From assembly GCA_021732385.1 (NCBI GenBank), contig JAKFVA010000012.1, positions 31,463 through 95,462 on the forward strand: a stretch of 64,000 nucleotides of DNA, written 5' to 3'. Source of the stretch: Burkholderiales bacterium. GTDB taxonomy: Bacteria > Pseudomonadota > Gammaproteobacteria > Burkholderiales > Burkholderiaceae_C. The translations under genes were made by a program, and so were the position numbers. Under the pieces are notes generated by a model that was not told the origin of the DNA, searched no databases, and saw nothing but the letters and a program-made list of their open reading frames with translations. Below, piece after piece: positions 33,216 through 42,312 of this stretch (positions are counted from its first letter, which is position 1; the number at the start of each line of letters is the position of its first letter).

Positions 33216-35312
33216 CTGAAACGTTTTGCCTTCGGCGGCGAGCTTCGCCAGCAGTGGCGCAGGCTGCCAGAAGCTGGCGTCGTCCAGCGGGTTTTGCGCA
33301 AAGCGCTTCATGGCCTGCACGACATTGAACAGGCCGACTTCATTGGCGTAGTTCATCGGGCCACCACGGTAAATGGGGAAACCGTAGCCGGTGAGGTAGA
33401 CCATGTCGATGTCACCCGATTTGCTGGCAATGCCCTCTTGCAGAATATGCGCCGCTTCGTTAACCAGCGAATACACCAGGCGTTGCACAATTTCTTCATC
33501 ACCGATCTTGCGCGGTGTGATGCCCAGTGTCTTGCGGTGGTCGGCGATCAGGGTGTTGACCAACTCGGACGGGATGGCGTCACGTTTGCCGGCCTGGTAG
33601 TCGTACCAGCCCGCGCCGGTTTTTTGCCCGTAACGGCCCAGCTCGCACAGCAAATCGGCGGTTTTGCTGTATTTCATGCCGGGCTTTTCGGTATAGCGGC
33701 GCTTGCGAATGGCCCAGCCAATGTCATTGCCAGCCAGATCACCCATGCGAAACGGTCCCATGGCGAAGCCAAATTTTTCCACTGCCTTGTCCACCTGCTG
33801 CGGTGTGCAGCCTTCTTCAAGCAGGAAACCGGCCTGCCGACTGTACTGCTCGATCATGCGGTTACCAATAAAACCATCGCACACGCCCGATACCACGGCG
33901 GTTTTCTTGATCTTCTTGGCTAGGCCCATCACGGTGGCCATTACGTCTTTGGCCGTGTCTTTGCCGCGCACCACCTCGAGCAGTTTCATTACATTGGCTG
34001 GGCTAAAAAAGTGTGTTCCGACAACATCTTGCGGGCGCTTTGTGAAGTTGGCTATCAAGTCTACATCAAGTGTGGACGTATTGCTGGCCAGAATCGCGCC
34101 GGGCTTCATCACGGCATCGAGTTGCTTGAAAACTTTTTCTTTAACGCCCATTTCCTCAAACACCGCCTCAATCACCATGTCGGCGTCTTTTAGATCGGCA
34201 TAGTCCAAGGTGGTGGTGAGCAAGGCCATGCGCTGCTCGTATTTGTCGGCCTTGAGCTTGCCTTTTTTCACCTGCGCTTCGTAGTTTTTCCGAATCGTGG
34301 CGACCCCGCGGTCCAGCGCATCCTGCTTTTGCTCCAGCATCTTGACGGGGATACCCGCGTTCAGGAAATTCATGGCAATACCGCCGCCCATGGTGCCCGC
34401 ACCAATCACGGCCAGGCTGCTGACCGGGCGCGGCGTGACATCGGCACCCACATCGGCAATTTTGGAGGCCGCGCGCTCGGCCATGAACAGGTGGCGCAGC
34501 GCCCGGCTCTCGGGTGTCCACATCAGATTGACGAAAGCCTCGCGCTCGAAGGCCATGCCATCGTCAAACTTTTTCTTGGTGGCGGCCTCCACGGCAGCGA
34601 CACATTTGAGCGGCGCGGGGTAGCCCTTGGCCATGCCGCCCACCATATTGCGCGCGAACTGAAAGTAGGCGTCGCCCAGTGGGTGTTTGCATGGCAGATT
34701 ACGTACCAATGGCAATGGACGCGCATCGGCTACCGATTGGGCAAACGCCAGCGCTTCAGCCGCCAGCGACTCGGCAGACGCTGCCATCTTGTCAAATAAC
34801 TTTTGCCCTGGTGCCATGGCCAGCAGCTCACTTTTGACCGGCTCGCCGCTGACAATCATGTTGAGCGCGTTTTCCACGCCCAGCGCGCGCGGCAGACGCT
34901 GCGTCCCGCCAGCGCCCGGCAGGATGCCGAGCTTGACCTCGGGCAGCGCCACGTTGGTGCCGGGGGCGGCAATGCGGTAGTGGCAGCCCAGCGCCAATTC
35001 CAGCCCCCCGCCCATGCAGACGCTGTGGATCGCGGCAACCACCGGTTTTGCGGAGTTCTCAACAGCCAGAATCAGGCTGAGCAAATTGGGTTCTTGCAGG
35101 GCCGTGGGCAAGCCAAATTCCTTGATGTCAGCCCCACCCGAAAATGCCTTGCCTGCGCCGGTGATGATGATGGCCTTGACGGCGGCATCGGCATTGGCGG
35201 CTGCCAAATGTTCGGTCACGGCCAGGCGGGTTGCGTAACCCAGGCCATTGACCGGCGGGTTGTTCAGCGTGATAACGGCTACATTGCCGTGGGTTTGGAT
35301 TTGGGCCGTCAT
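33213..35312 (-). CDS. bifunctional enoyl-CoA hydratase/3-hydroxyacyl-CoA dehydrogenase
   Basis: 699 residues. Residues 1-190 are a crotonase domain: AIHSVCMGGGLELALG forms the oxyanion hole, LGILPGAGGTQRLPR the active-site loop. Residues 300-480 are the NAD-binding domain (VIGAGTMGGGIAMNF) and 485-690 the C-terminal dehydrogenase domains. It performs steps two and three of beta-oxidation. It is of the FadJ/FadB-like type; assignment to either symbol is not safe. The stop lies inside the REP-like palindrome. A palindromic candidate operator lies 18 bases upstream of the start. Confidence 0.95.
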   Translation of the reverse strand: MTAQIQTHGNVAVITLNNPPVNGLGYATRLAVTEHLAAANADAAVKAIIITGAGKAFSGGADIKEFGLPTALQEPNLLSLILAVENSAKPVVAAIHSVCMGGGLELALGCHYRIAAPGTNVALPEVKLGILPGAGGTQRLPRALGVENALNMIVSGEPVKSELLAMAPGQKLFDKMAASAESLAAEALAFAQSVADARPLPLVRNLPCKHPLGDAYFQFARNMVGGMAKGYPAPLKCVAAVEAATKKKFDDGMAFEREAFVNLMWTPESRALRHLFMAERAASKIADVGADVTPRPVSSLAVIGAGTMGGGIAMNFLNAGIPVKMLEQKQDALDRGVATIRKNYEAQVKKGKLKADKYEQRMALLTTTLDYADLKDADMVIEAVFEEMGVKEKVFKQLDAVMKPGAILASNTSTLDVDLIANFTKRPQDVVGTHFFSPANVMKLLEVVRGKDTAKDVMATVMGLAKKIKKTAVVSGVCDGFIGNRMIEQYSRQAGFLLEEGCTPQQVDKAVEKFGFAMGPFRMGDLAGNDIGWAIRKRRYTEKPGMKYSKTADLLCELGRYGQKTGAGWYDYQAGKRDAIPSELVNTLIADHRKTLGITPRKIGDEEIVQRLVYSLVNEAAHILQEGIASKSGDIDMVYLTGYGFPIYRGGPMNYANEVGLFNVVQAMKRFAQNPLDDASFWQPAPLLAKLAAEGKTFQ

Positions 35313-35329
35313 GCGGTTTCCTTAAAAAA

Positions 35330-35341
35330 GAACGGTCGTTC
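35330..35341. promoter_or_regulatory. candidate TetR-type operator GAACGGTCGTTC
   Basis: A near-perfect 12-base palindrome (GAACG, two bases, CGTTC) sits 18 bases upstream of the bifunctional beta-oxidation gene and next to an A-run. TetR-type regulators commonly control beta-oxidation genes in beta-proteobacteria through such sites. No TetR gene is in the window. Identity of the regulator is not known. Confidence 0.35.
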
Positions 35342-35408
35342 GTTTTGAATTCTAGACAGGTCGCGTAACGAGGACATGCGGGTTTGTCACAGCAGCGACA
35401 GCTGCGGC

Positions 35409-36104
35409 TTACACCTCGAGCCATTCCTTGCGGATGTAGCTGTCATCATTAAGCGTCTTGGGCGTGCCGTCAAATACGATGCTGCCGTGGCCCATGACCA
35501 GGCAGCGGTCAGAAATCTGCATCGCGATGGTGAGTTTTTGCTCAATCAGCAACACCGAGATACCGCGCTCCTTGAGCGTTTTCAGGTATTGCGCCACCAG
35601 TTCCACTATTTTGGGTGCCAAGCCCTCGGTGGGTTCGTCAATGATGATGAGATCCGGGTCACCCATCAAGGTGCGGCACAGGGTCAGCATTTGCTGCTCG
35701 CCACCGGAGAGCACGCCTGCCTCGGTGTGCTGGCGTTCCTTGAGACGCGGAAACATGGTGTACATGTCGTCAAATGACCAGCGCCCACCCCCGGCGGCTT
35801 TCTTTTGACCCAACTGCAGGTTTTGGTGCACCGTGAGCGTGGGGAAAATATCGCGGTTCTCGGGCACATAGCCAATACCCAGATGCGCCACTTCGTACAC
35901 TTTTTTGCCCAGAATTTCCTGGCCCTTCCAAAGCAACGAGCCCTGGCCGTCAACCAGGCCCATGATGGTTTTGGCCGCGGTGGAACGCCCTGAGCCATTG
36001 CGACCGAGCAATGCCACGATTTCGCCCGCGCCAACGCCAAAGCTAACCCCATGCAAGACATGGCTTTTGCCGTAAAAGGCGTGAAGGTTGTCTACTTTCA
36101 ACAT
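35409..36104 (-). CDS. livF: branched-chain-type ABC transporter ATPase LivF
   Basis: 231 residues. Signature LSGGEQQMLTLCRTL and Walker B LIIIDEPTEGLAP are intact. The Walker A is GRNGSGRST: the usual lysine is Arg40 (codon CGT at 35985-35987 on the complement). The paired LivG has a normal lysine. LivF-LivG dimers power import by LivHM. The start shares one base with the livG stop (TGATG). Last gene of the transporter part of the block, followed after 97 bases by the beta-oxidation gene. Confidence 0.93.
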   Translation of the reverse strand: MLKVDNLHAFYGKSHVLHGVSFGVGAGEIVALLGRNGSGRSTAAKTIMGLVDGQGSLLWKGQEILGKKVYEVAHLGIGYVPENRDIFPTLTVHQNLQLGQKKAAGGGRWSFDDMYTMFPRLKERQHTEAGVLSGGEQQMLTLCRTLMGDPDLIIIDEPTEGLAPKIVELVAQYLKTLKERGISVLLIEQKLTIAMQISDRCLVMGHGSIVFDGTPKTLNDDSYIRKEWLEV

Positions 36105-36895
36105 CAGTGCGCACCTGCCTGTGTTTCTGCCACGTGGGAGCCCAGGTAAGCCTCTTGCACACGCGCATTGGCACGTACCGCCTCGGGTGTGTCAAAGGCC
36201 AGAATCTCACCATAAACCAAGACGGCAATTTTGTCGGCCAGGCCAAACACCACGCCCATGTCGTGCTCTACCGTCAGCAGGGTTTTGCCAACAGTGACTT
36301 CTTTAATCAGCCGGGTAAAGCGCGTGGTCTCGCTTTTGCTCATGCCGGCCGTGGGCTCGTCGAGCAAAATCACGTTGGCACCGCCCGCAATGGTGATGCC
36401 TATCTCCAGCGCACGTTGCTCCGCGTAAGTGAGGTTGACGGCCAGGGTGTCACGCTTTTTGTCGAGCTTGATGAGTTCCATCAATTCGTCGGCTTTGTCA
36501 TTGGCGTCATCCAGATCGGCCAAAAACTTGAACAGGCTGTAGCCATAGCCCAGGCTCCATAGCACGCTGCAACGCAGGTTTTCAAAGACGCTGAGCTTGG
36601 GGAAAATATTGGTGATCTGGAAGCTGCGCGAGAGGCCCAGGCGGTTGATTTCAAACGGTTTCTTGTCGTTGATGCGGGTGCCACCCAGCACAATGTCGCC
36701 GCTGCTAGGGCCAAAGCGGCCACTGATTAAATTGAACAGGGTGGATTTGCCCGCGCCGTTAGGCCCAATGATGGCCACCCGCTGACCGGCTGTGACGGCC
36801 AAGTCGACACCGCGAATAATTTCAGTTTTGCCAAAGCTCTTGCGCAATGCCTTGAGCTCCAGCGCGGCAGGCGGTGTGGTGCTCGTGGTTGTCAC
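36104..36895 (-). CDS. livG: branched-chain-type ABC transporter ATPase LivG
   Basis: 263 residues; GTG start overlapping the livM stop. Walker A IGPNGAGKSTLFNL is intact, followed by the long LivG insert (RSFQITNIFPKLSVFENLR), Walker B VILLDEPTAGMSKSE and a C-terminal tail FDTPEAVRANARVQEAYLG, which is standard for LivG. The signature is LTYAEQRALEIG, where ABC signatures normally read LSGGQ; LivG commonly has LSYGQQR, so this is a mild deviation. It pairs with LivF. Confidence 0.94.
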   Translation of the reverse strand: MTTTSTTPPAALELKALRKSFGKTEIIRGVDLAVTAGQRVAIIGPNGAGKSTLFNLISGRFGPSSGDIVLGGTRINDKKPFEINRLGLSRSFQITNIFPKLSVFENLRCSVLWSLGYGYSLFKFLADLDDANDKADELMELIKLDKKRDTLAVNLTYAEQRALEIGITIAGGANVILLDEPTAGMSKSETTRFTRLIKEVTVGKTLLTVEHDMGVVFGLADKIAVLVYGEILAFDTPEAVRANARVQEAYLGSHVAETQAGAH

Positions 36896-38187
36896 AACGC
36901 ATTCTCCCGGCGCTTGATTTCTTTTTCGATGTATTCCTGAATATCACCCCACTCCTGGGCAAACTGGCGTCTTACCAACTCAAACAAACCTGCGCCAGTG
37001 AGCGCGACAAAAGCCGCGCCAAACCAGCTATTGACGCTCTTGACATTGACAGCGGTGCCCAGGATTTTGATGCTGTCACCCGTGGCCGAGTCGAGTTGCA
37101 GGTGGTAGACCATCTCGATCATGACGGCAATGCCCATCAAAGCCAGCAGGGCCGTAGCGCCCAAAGCCAGGTAACTCACCCAAAGCTGGCGCAGTTTGCC
37201 AAAAGCCGCCACGCGCAGGTTCATCATGATGAGCGAGGCAACGCCACCGGGCGCGTACATCACCATGAATAAAAAAATCAGGCCCAGATACAACAGCCAG
37301 GCCTTGGTCCACTCACTCAGCAGCACGGTAGCCAGCACCAGCAATACGCCGCCAATGATGGGGCCAAAGAAGAACGTAGCCCCACCCAGAAAGGTAAACA
37401 GCAAATAAGCACCCGAGCGGTAACCGCTGACCACCTCGGAGGTGACGATTTCAAAATTCAGCGCGGCCAGCGCACCCGCAATACCGGCAAAAAAACCGGC
37501 AATCACAAAGGCGATGTAGCGCACACGCTGGGTGTCGTAACCCACAAACTCCACCCGCTCGGGGTTGTCACGAACAGCGTTGAGCAAACGACCCAACGGC
37601 GTGCGGGTGAAGGCAAACATCAAACCCGTGCAGACAAAGGTGTAGATGGCAATCAGGTAATACAACTGCACTTGCGGGCCAAAGGTAATTCCCAACGCTT
37701 TGCTGCCTGTGACACGGTTGCCAGAGACTCCGCCCTCGCCGCCAAAAAATTCGGGGAACATCAGGGACATAGCCCACACCAGTTCGCCCATGCCCAAGGT
37801 AATCATGGCAAAGGTGGTGCCGGCTTTTTTGGTGGTGACCCAGCCCAGCAACACCGCGCAGAGCAGGCCCGCGACACCACCAACGATCGGCAGCAGGCTG
37901 ACCGGCAAGGGAAAGCTGCCGCCCCCAATCAGATTGAGGGTGTGAATGGCCATGAAAGAACCCATGCCCGAATACACGGCATGGCCAAAGCTGAGCATGC
38001 CGCCCTGCCCCAGCAGCATGTTGTAGGACAGGCAGACAATGATGGCGATGCCCATTTGCGACAGCATGGTATGGCCCAGGCTGCTGGTAAAGGCCAATGG
38101 CGCTAGGGCAAGCAACAGTGCGAACAGGCTCCAAATCAGCCAGCGCCCGATATTGATGGGCTTGAATTGGTAGTAGCTGGTTTTCAT
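36892..38187 (-). CDS. livM: branched-chain-type ABC transporter permease LivM
   Basis: 431 residues, longer than typical LivM (about 330-360). Eight to nine membrane segments occupy 15-320, with the permease hallmark GLLCAVLLGWVTTKKAGTTF and GYDTQRVRYIAFVIAGFFAGIAGAL. The extra C-terminal 90 residues carry two more hydrophobic stretches around a periplasmic-looking loop, then a charged tail ending EKEIKRRENAL. It forms the channel with LivH. The start is 2 bases after the livH... order on the transcript is livH then livM. Confidence 0.92.
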   Translation of the reverse strand: MKTSYYQFKPINIGRWLIWSLFALLLALAPLAFTSSLGHTMLSQMGIAIIVCLSYNMLLGQGGMLSFGHAVYSGMGSFMAIHTLNLIGGGSFPLPVSLLPIVGGVAGLLCAVLLGWVTTKKAGTTFAMITLGMGELVWAMSLMFPEFFGGEGGVSGNRVTGSKALGITFGPQVQLYYLIAIYTFVCTGLMFAFTRTPLGRLLNAVRDNPERVEFVGYDTQRVRYIAFVIAGFFAGIAGALAALNFEIVTSEVVSGYRSGAYLLFTFLGGATFFFGPIIGGVLLVLATVLLSEWTKAWLLYLGLIFLFMVMYAPGGVASLIMMNLRVAAFGKLRQLWVSYLALGATALLALMGIAVMIEMVYHLQLDSATGDSIKILGTAVNVKSVNSWFGAAFVALTGAGLFELVRRQFAQEWGDIQEYIEKEIKRRENAL

Positions 38188-38189
38188 GC

Positions 38190-39137
38190 TTAATCCGAAC
38201 GCGTGCCGAGCAAGCCCTTGGGCCGGAAAATCAGAATCAGCACCAAAAACAGGTAAGGCAAGATGGGTGCTATCTGACTGACCTTGAGCTTGAACAGCGC
38301 ATAGCCAAAGGTTTGCGGTGTGATGCCCCAGTTCAGCACCGAGGCCAGGCTGAGAAAAGATGTGTCAATGGCCACCGCAAAGGTTTGAATTACGCCAATC
38401 AACACCGATGCCAAAAATGCCCCCGCCAGCGAGCCCATGCCACCGACGACGACAACTACAAAAATCACTGAACCCACAGTGGCCGCCATGCCAGGCTCGG
38501 TCACAAACGCATTGCCGCCAATGACGCCTGCCAAGCCCGCCAGAGCCGCACCACCGCCAAACACGAGCATGAAGACCCGCGGCACGTTGTGGCCCAGCGA
38601 CTCCACGGTCTCAGGGTGGGTCAACGCGGCTTGAATAACCAGGCCAATGCGAGTGCGCGTCAGCACCAGCCAGATAGCCAGCAGCATCAAAAGCGCCACC
38701 AGCATCATGAAGCCCTTGTACATCGGAAACTGCGTACCAAAGATAGTGAATAGCGGGCCGTCGAGCAAGGCCGGCACACGGTAATCCACCGAGGTACGGC
38801 CCCAGACCAGTTGCACCAGCTCCAACAGGATGTAAGACAGGCCAAAGGTAATCAGCAACTCGGGCACATGGCCAAACTTGTGGACCTTGCGCAGGCAATA
38901 CTTCTCAAACAGCGCGCCCAAAACGCCCACGGCGATGGGAGCCAAAAGCAGCGCCGGCCAAAAACCCATGAACTCGGTGACGGCATAGGCCACGTAGGCG
39001 CCCAGCATGTAAAACGAGGCATGGGCAAAGTTGAGTACGCCCATCATGCTGAAGATCAGCGTCAGGCCGGAGCTGAGCATGAACAGCAGCAAGCCGTAGC
39101 TCAGGCCGTTCAGCATTGAGATGGTGAATAACTCCAT
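38190..39137 (-). CDS. livH: branched-chain-type ABC transporter permease LivH
   Basis: 315 residues from the ATG at 39137 (MELFTISMLNGLSYG); five extra upstream codons are dispensable. About eight membrane helices, with LNFAHASFYMLGAYVAY and GNAFVTEPGMAATVGS typical of LivH. The C-terminus ends in FRPKGLLGTRSD, the family tail. It lies 102 bases downstream of livK, with a terminator-like hairpin in between. Confidence 0.94.
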   Translation of the reverse strand: MELFTISMLNGLSYGLLLFMLSSGLTLIFSMMGVLNFAHASFYMLGAYVAYAVTEFMGFWPALLLAPIAVGVLGALFEKYCLRKVHKFGHVPELLITFGLSYILLELVQLVWGRTSVDYRVPALLDGPLFTIFGTQFPMYKGFMMLVALLMLLAIWLVLTRTRIGLVIQAALTHPETVESLGHNVPRVFMLVFGGGAALAGLAGVIGGNAFVTEPGMAATVGSVIFVVVVVGGMGSLAGAFLASVLIGVIQTFAVAIDTSFLSLASVLNWGITPQTFGYALFKLKVSQIAPILPYLFLVLILIFRPKGLLGTRSD

Positions 39138-39182
39138 GGCGGATCCGCGCAATCAGTGAATTCAGGGCTGGTTGGCCAGCAG

Positions 39183-39223
39183 AAATAAAAACGCCGGGAG
39201 GGCGACAAGCCTGACCCGGCGTT
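39183..39223 (-). terminator. hairpin between livK and livH (attenuator-like)
   Basis: On the minus strand a 9-base stem AACGCCGGG/CCCGGCGTT with a 16-base loop is followed by TTTTATTTCT. It sits right after the livK stop. Such partial terminators are common after substrate-binding-protein genes and would give more LivK than permease. Strength is not measured; it could also stabilise the livK mRNA end. Confidence 0.65.
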
Positions 39224-39239
39224 GGCTGATCAATCCCGA

Positions 39240-40469
39240 TCAGGGACGCTTCATCTGGCAGCTGGTGGGCGTGCTGGAGATGTAGGGCTCCAGGTACTTA
39301 ACCGGTGCAAAGGTATAGCCGGTATTTTCCACGCTGTATTTGTTTTTGGCGTCAACCTTTTGCCACTTGGAGATGAACAGGCCTTGCTGCATCTGGTGAT
39401 CCGACTTGCGGATTTGCGAATCGCCGTTAAAGCCCTTGAAGCTCAGGCCTTCCATCGCGGCGGCAACCTTCATTGGATCGGTGGATTTGGCCTTGGCGGC
39501 TGCCTCGGTCAGCAACACGGCCGCGTTGTAGATGGAGTAAGTGTAGAAATCGTCCTTGAACTTGGCCTTGTACTCGTCGCTGAGCTTGCCAATTTCGCCG
39601 CTGTAGTTGGAGTGGGCGTAGGAGATTTGGTAGACCTCAATGTCCGGGGTGGCAGCCAGCGCAGTGGGCGTCCCTGACACAGCGGCGTAGTAGGTGTACA
39701 TAGGCAGCCTGAGACCGGCGTCGTTCATGGCTTTAACCAAGAGCGTCAAGTCCTGGCCCCAGTTGCCGGTAACGATGGTGTCGGCACCCGACTGCTTGAT
39801 TTTGGCGACGTAGGGCGCAAAGTCCTTGACTTGGCCAAACGGGTGCAGCTCATCACCCACAATTTGCGTGTCAGGCCGCTTGCGTGCCAGACCTTCCTTG
39901 AAATAACGCGCCACCTGCTGGCCATGCGAGTAGTTCTGGTTGAGCAAATAGACCTTCTTGACCTTGGGCTGATCCTTCATAAAGGTGGTGAGGGCTTCCA
40001 TCTTCATGGAGGTGTCAGCGTCAAAGCGGAAGTGCGCGTAGGTGCATTTCTCGTTAGTCAGCGCCGGATCCACAGCCGCCGTGTTCATATAGAGTATTTC
40101 TTTGCCGGGGTTGCGCTCGTTGTGCTTGGCCACGGCATCAGCCAGTGCCAACGCAGCGCCTGAACCGTTGCCCTGGGAAATATAGCGAATGCCCTGGTCA
40201 ATCACTGCTTTCAGGGAGGTCAAGGCTTCTTGGGGCGAGCCTTTGCTGTCAAACGGAACGATTTCCAGCTTGACGCCAGCAGGATTTTTGGCGTTGACGC
40301 GGTCAATCACAAACTGCCAGCTTTTGAGCTGGTTTTGACCCACATTGCCAAACGGGCCGGACAGACCTTCGATCATGCCGATCCTGATGGTTTCGCCCTT
40401 TTGGGCAAACGCTGCGCTGGAACACACCAGCAAGGCGCCGAGCGCCACGGTTTTCAAAGTAAATCGCAT
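39240..40469 (-). CDS. livK: ABC transporter substrate-binding protein LivK-like
   Basis: 409 residues. A signal peptide covers about 1-23 (LVCSSAAFAQ). Periplasmic binding protein type 1 fold with GMIEGLSGPFGNVG near the N-terminus and NQNYSHGQQVARYFKEGL in the middle. The family binds amino acids, amides or carboxylates. Placement between an acyl-CoA ligase and beta-oxidation genes suggests an acyl or aromatic acid ligand rather than leucine. GGGAGAC lies upstream of the ATG. Confidence 0.93.
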   Translation of the reverse strand: MRFTLKTVALGALLVCSSAAFAQKGETIRIGMIEGLSGPFGNVGQNQLKSWQFVIDRVNAKNPAGVKLEIVPFDSKGSPQEALTSLKAVIDQGIRYISQGNGSGAALALADAVAKHNERNPGKEILYMNTAAVDPALTNEKCTYAHFRFDADTSMKMEALTTFMKDQPKVKKVYLLNQNYSHGQQVARYFKEGLARKRPDTQIVGDELHPFGQVKDFAPYVAKIKQSGADTIVTGNWGQDLTLLVKAMNDAGLRLPMYTYYAAVSGTPTALAATPDIEVYQISYAHSNYSGEIGKLSDEYKAKFKDDFYTYSIYNAAVLLTEAAAKAKSTDPMKVAAAMEGLSFKGFNGDSQIRKSDHQMQQGLFISKWQKVDAKNKYSVENTGYTFAPVKYLEPYISSTPTSCQMKRP

Positions 40470-40570
40470 AAATAAGTCTCCCGTTTAAGAATGAAGCAAG
40501 CGTACAAGTTTTGTGCAATGCAGCGCTCAGGGAATGCCCTAGCGCTATCTCCACAGCGACAGTGCTGATT

Positions 40571-42214
40571 TCAGGTGGTGGGCAGCTTGTAATCCTTGAG
40601 CTGCTCGCGCAGCCGGGTCTTGAGCATCTTGCCGGTGGCCCCCAGCGGGATCGCATCGACAAAAACCACATCGTCCGGGATTTGCCACTTGGCAGTTTTG
40701 CCCTCGTAGAACTTGAGCAATTCGGCCACGCTGACGTCCATGCCGACTCGCTTGACCACTGCCACAATCGGTCGCTCATCCCACTTGGGGTGCGCCATGC
40801 CCACGCAGGCAGCCATGGCTACCGCCGGGTGCGCCATGGCAATGTTTTCAATTTCGATGGAGCTGATCCACTCGCCGCCCGACTTGATCACGTCTTTGCT
40901 GCGGTCGGTGATCTGCAAAAAGCCGTCAGCGTCAATCGTTCCCACGTCACCGGTGGGAAACCATTGCACGCCATGCTCGTCTTTGATCAGCGGGTTGCCG
41001 CCTTCGCCCTTGAAGTATTCACGCACGATCCACGGCCCTTTGACCAGCAGGTCGCCGTACGCCTTGCCGTCCCAGGGCAGCTCGCGACCAGCGTCGTCCA
41101 CAATTTTCATGTCAACACCGTAAATCGCGCGGCCTTGCTTGAGACGAATCTTCATCTGCTCGTCGGCGTTGAGCGCGAGCTGGCGGTTTTTCAGTGTGCA
41201 CAAAGTGCCCAGCGGGCTCATCTCGGTCATGCCCCAGGCGTGCAAGACCTCGACGCCATAGTCGTTTTGAAACGCCGCAATCATGGCGGGCGGGCAGGCC
41301 GAGCCGCCAATCACGGTGCGCTTCAAGGTGCTGAACTTGAGGTTGTTGGGCTTCAAATGGCCCAGCAGCATTTGCCATACCGTCGGCACGCCAGCCGCGT
41401 AGGTCACGCGCTCGGTCTCCATCAATTCGTAAATCGATTTGCCGTCCATTGCCGGGCCGGGAAACACCAGCTTGCAACCTGTCAGCGCAGCGGAATAGGG
41501 AATGCCCCAGGCGTTCACATGAAACATCGGCACCACCGGCAGCACCGAGTCGCGGGCGGAAAGGCACATGACATCGGGTAAGGCGGCGGCGTAGGCGTGC
41601 AAGGTGCTGGAGCGGTGGCTGTACAGCGCGGCCTTGGGGTTGCCGGTTGTGCCACTTGTGTAGCACATGCTCGACGCGCTGTTCTCGTCAAATGTTGGCC
41701 ACTGGTACTGGGTGCTTTGGGCAGCTATCCAGCTTTCGTAGCTGGTCAAATTGGGGACGCCGCTGTCGGCCGGTAATTTGTCTGGCGCGCACAGTGCAAT
41801 GTAGTGCTTGATGGTGGGGCAGCGGCTGTGCACGGCTTGCACCAGCGGCAAAAAGCTCAGGTCAAAGCACAGCACCTGGTCTTCGGCGTGGTTGGCAATC
41901 CAGGCAATCTGGTCCGGATGCAGGCGCGGGTTGATGGTGTGCAGCACCCGCCCCGAGCCGCTCACGCCGTAGTACAGCTCAAAGTGGCGGTAGCCATTCC
42001 AAGCCAGCGTGGCCACGCGGTCGCTAAAGGCCAGCCCCAGTGCGTCCAGCGCATTGGCGACCTGGCGCGCACGCACGGCGGCATCACGGTAGGTGTAGCG
42101 GTGAATATCACCTTCCACCCGGCGCGAGACGATTTCGACCTCACCGTTGTGCCGTTCAGCAAATTCAATAAGTGAAGAAATGAGCAGCGGCTGCTCTTGC
42201 ATTAAACCCAGCAT
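40571..42214 (-). CDS. long/medium-chain acyl-CoA synthetase (AMP-forming)
   Basis: 547 residues from the ATG at 42214 (AAGGAAA upstream); the longer open frame upstream overlaps the selO leader and is spurious. AMP-binding P-loop YTSGTTGNPKAALYSH near residue 180, then GWGMTE-like HAWGMTEMSPLG, PTGDVGTID and the C-terminal PLGATGKMLKTRLRE with the catalytic Lys. It activates a carboxylic acid with ATP and CoA at the entry of the pathway, directly upstream of the Liv-type transporter. Confidence 0.94.
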   Translation of the reverse strand: MLGLMQEQPLLISSLIEFAERHNGEVEIVSRRVEGDIHRYTYRDAAVRARQVANALDALGLAFSDRVATLAWNGYRHFELYYGVSGSGRVLHTINPRLHPDQIAWIANHAEDQVLCFDLSFLPLVQAVHSRCPTIKHYIALCAPDKLPADSGVPNLTSYESWIAAQSTQYQWPTFDENSASSMCYTSGTTGNPKAALYSHRSSTLHAYAAALPDVMCLSARDSVLPVVPMFHVNAWGIPYSAALTGCKLVFPGPAMDGKSIYELMETERVTYAAGVPTVWQMLLGHLKPNNLKFSTLKRTVIGGSACPPAMIAAFQNDYGVEVLHAWGMTEMSPLGTLCTLKNRQLALNADEQMKIRLKQGRAIYGVDMKIVDDAGRELPWDGKAYGDLLVKGPWIVREYFKGEGGNPLIKDEHGVQWFPTGDVGTIDADGFLQITDRSKDVIKSGGEWISSIEIENIAMAHPAVAMAACVGMAHPKWDERPIVAVVKRVGMDVSVAELLKFYEGKTAKWQIPDDVVFVDAIPLGATGKMLKTRLREQLKDYKLPTT

Positions 42215-42241
42215 GAACGCATTTCCTTGTGGCTTTTTTTG

Positions 42242-42254
42242 ACTGATTGTCAGT
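42242..42254. promoter_or_regulatory. candidate operator ACTGATTGTCAGT
   Basis: A 5-3-5 perfect inverted repeat lies 28 bases upstream of the acyl-CoA ligase start and 59 bases upstream of selO. The flanking TTTTTTTGACTG and CAGTATGACG extend it weakly. Its form (TGACTGA...TCAGT) resembles sites of TetR/AcrR-type repressors of fatty acid genes. Low information content; no regulator gene is nearby. Confidence 0.35.
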
Positions 42255-42312
42255 ATGACGCAGCGCAGCACGCGCGCCATGGGGGAATGCCCTGAAGGCT
42301 TTTCTGAATCCA

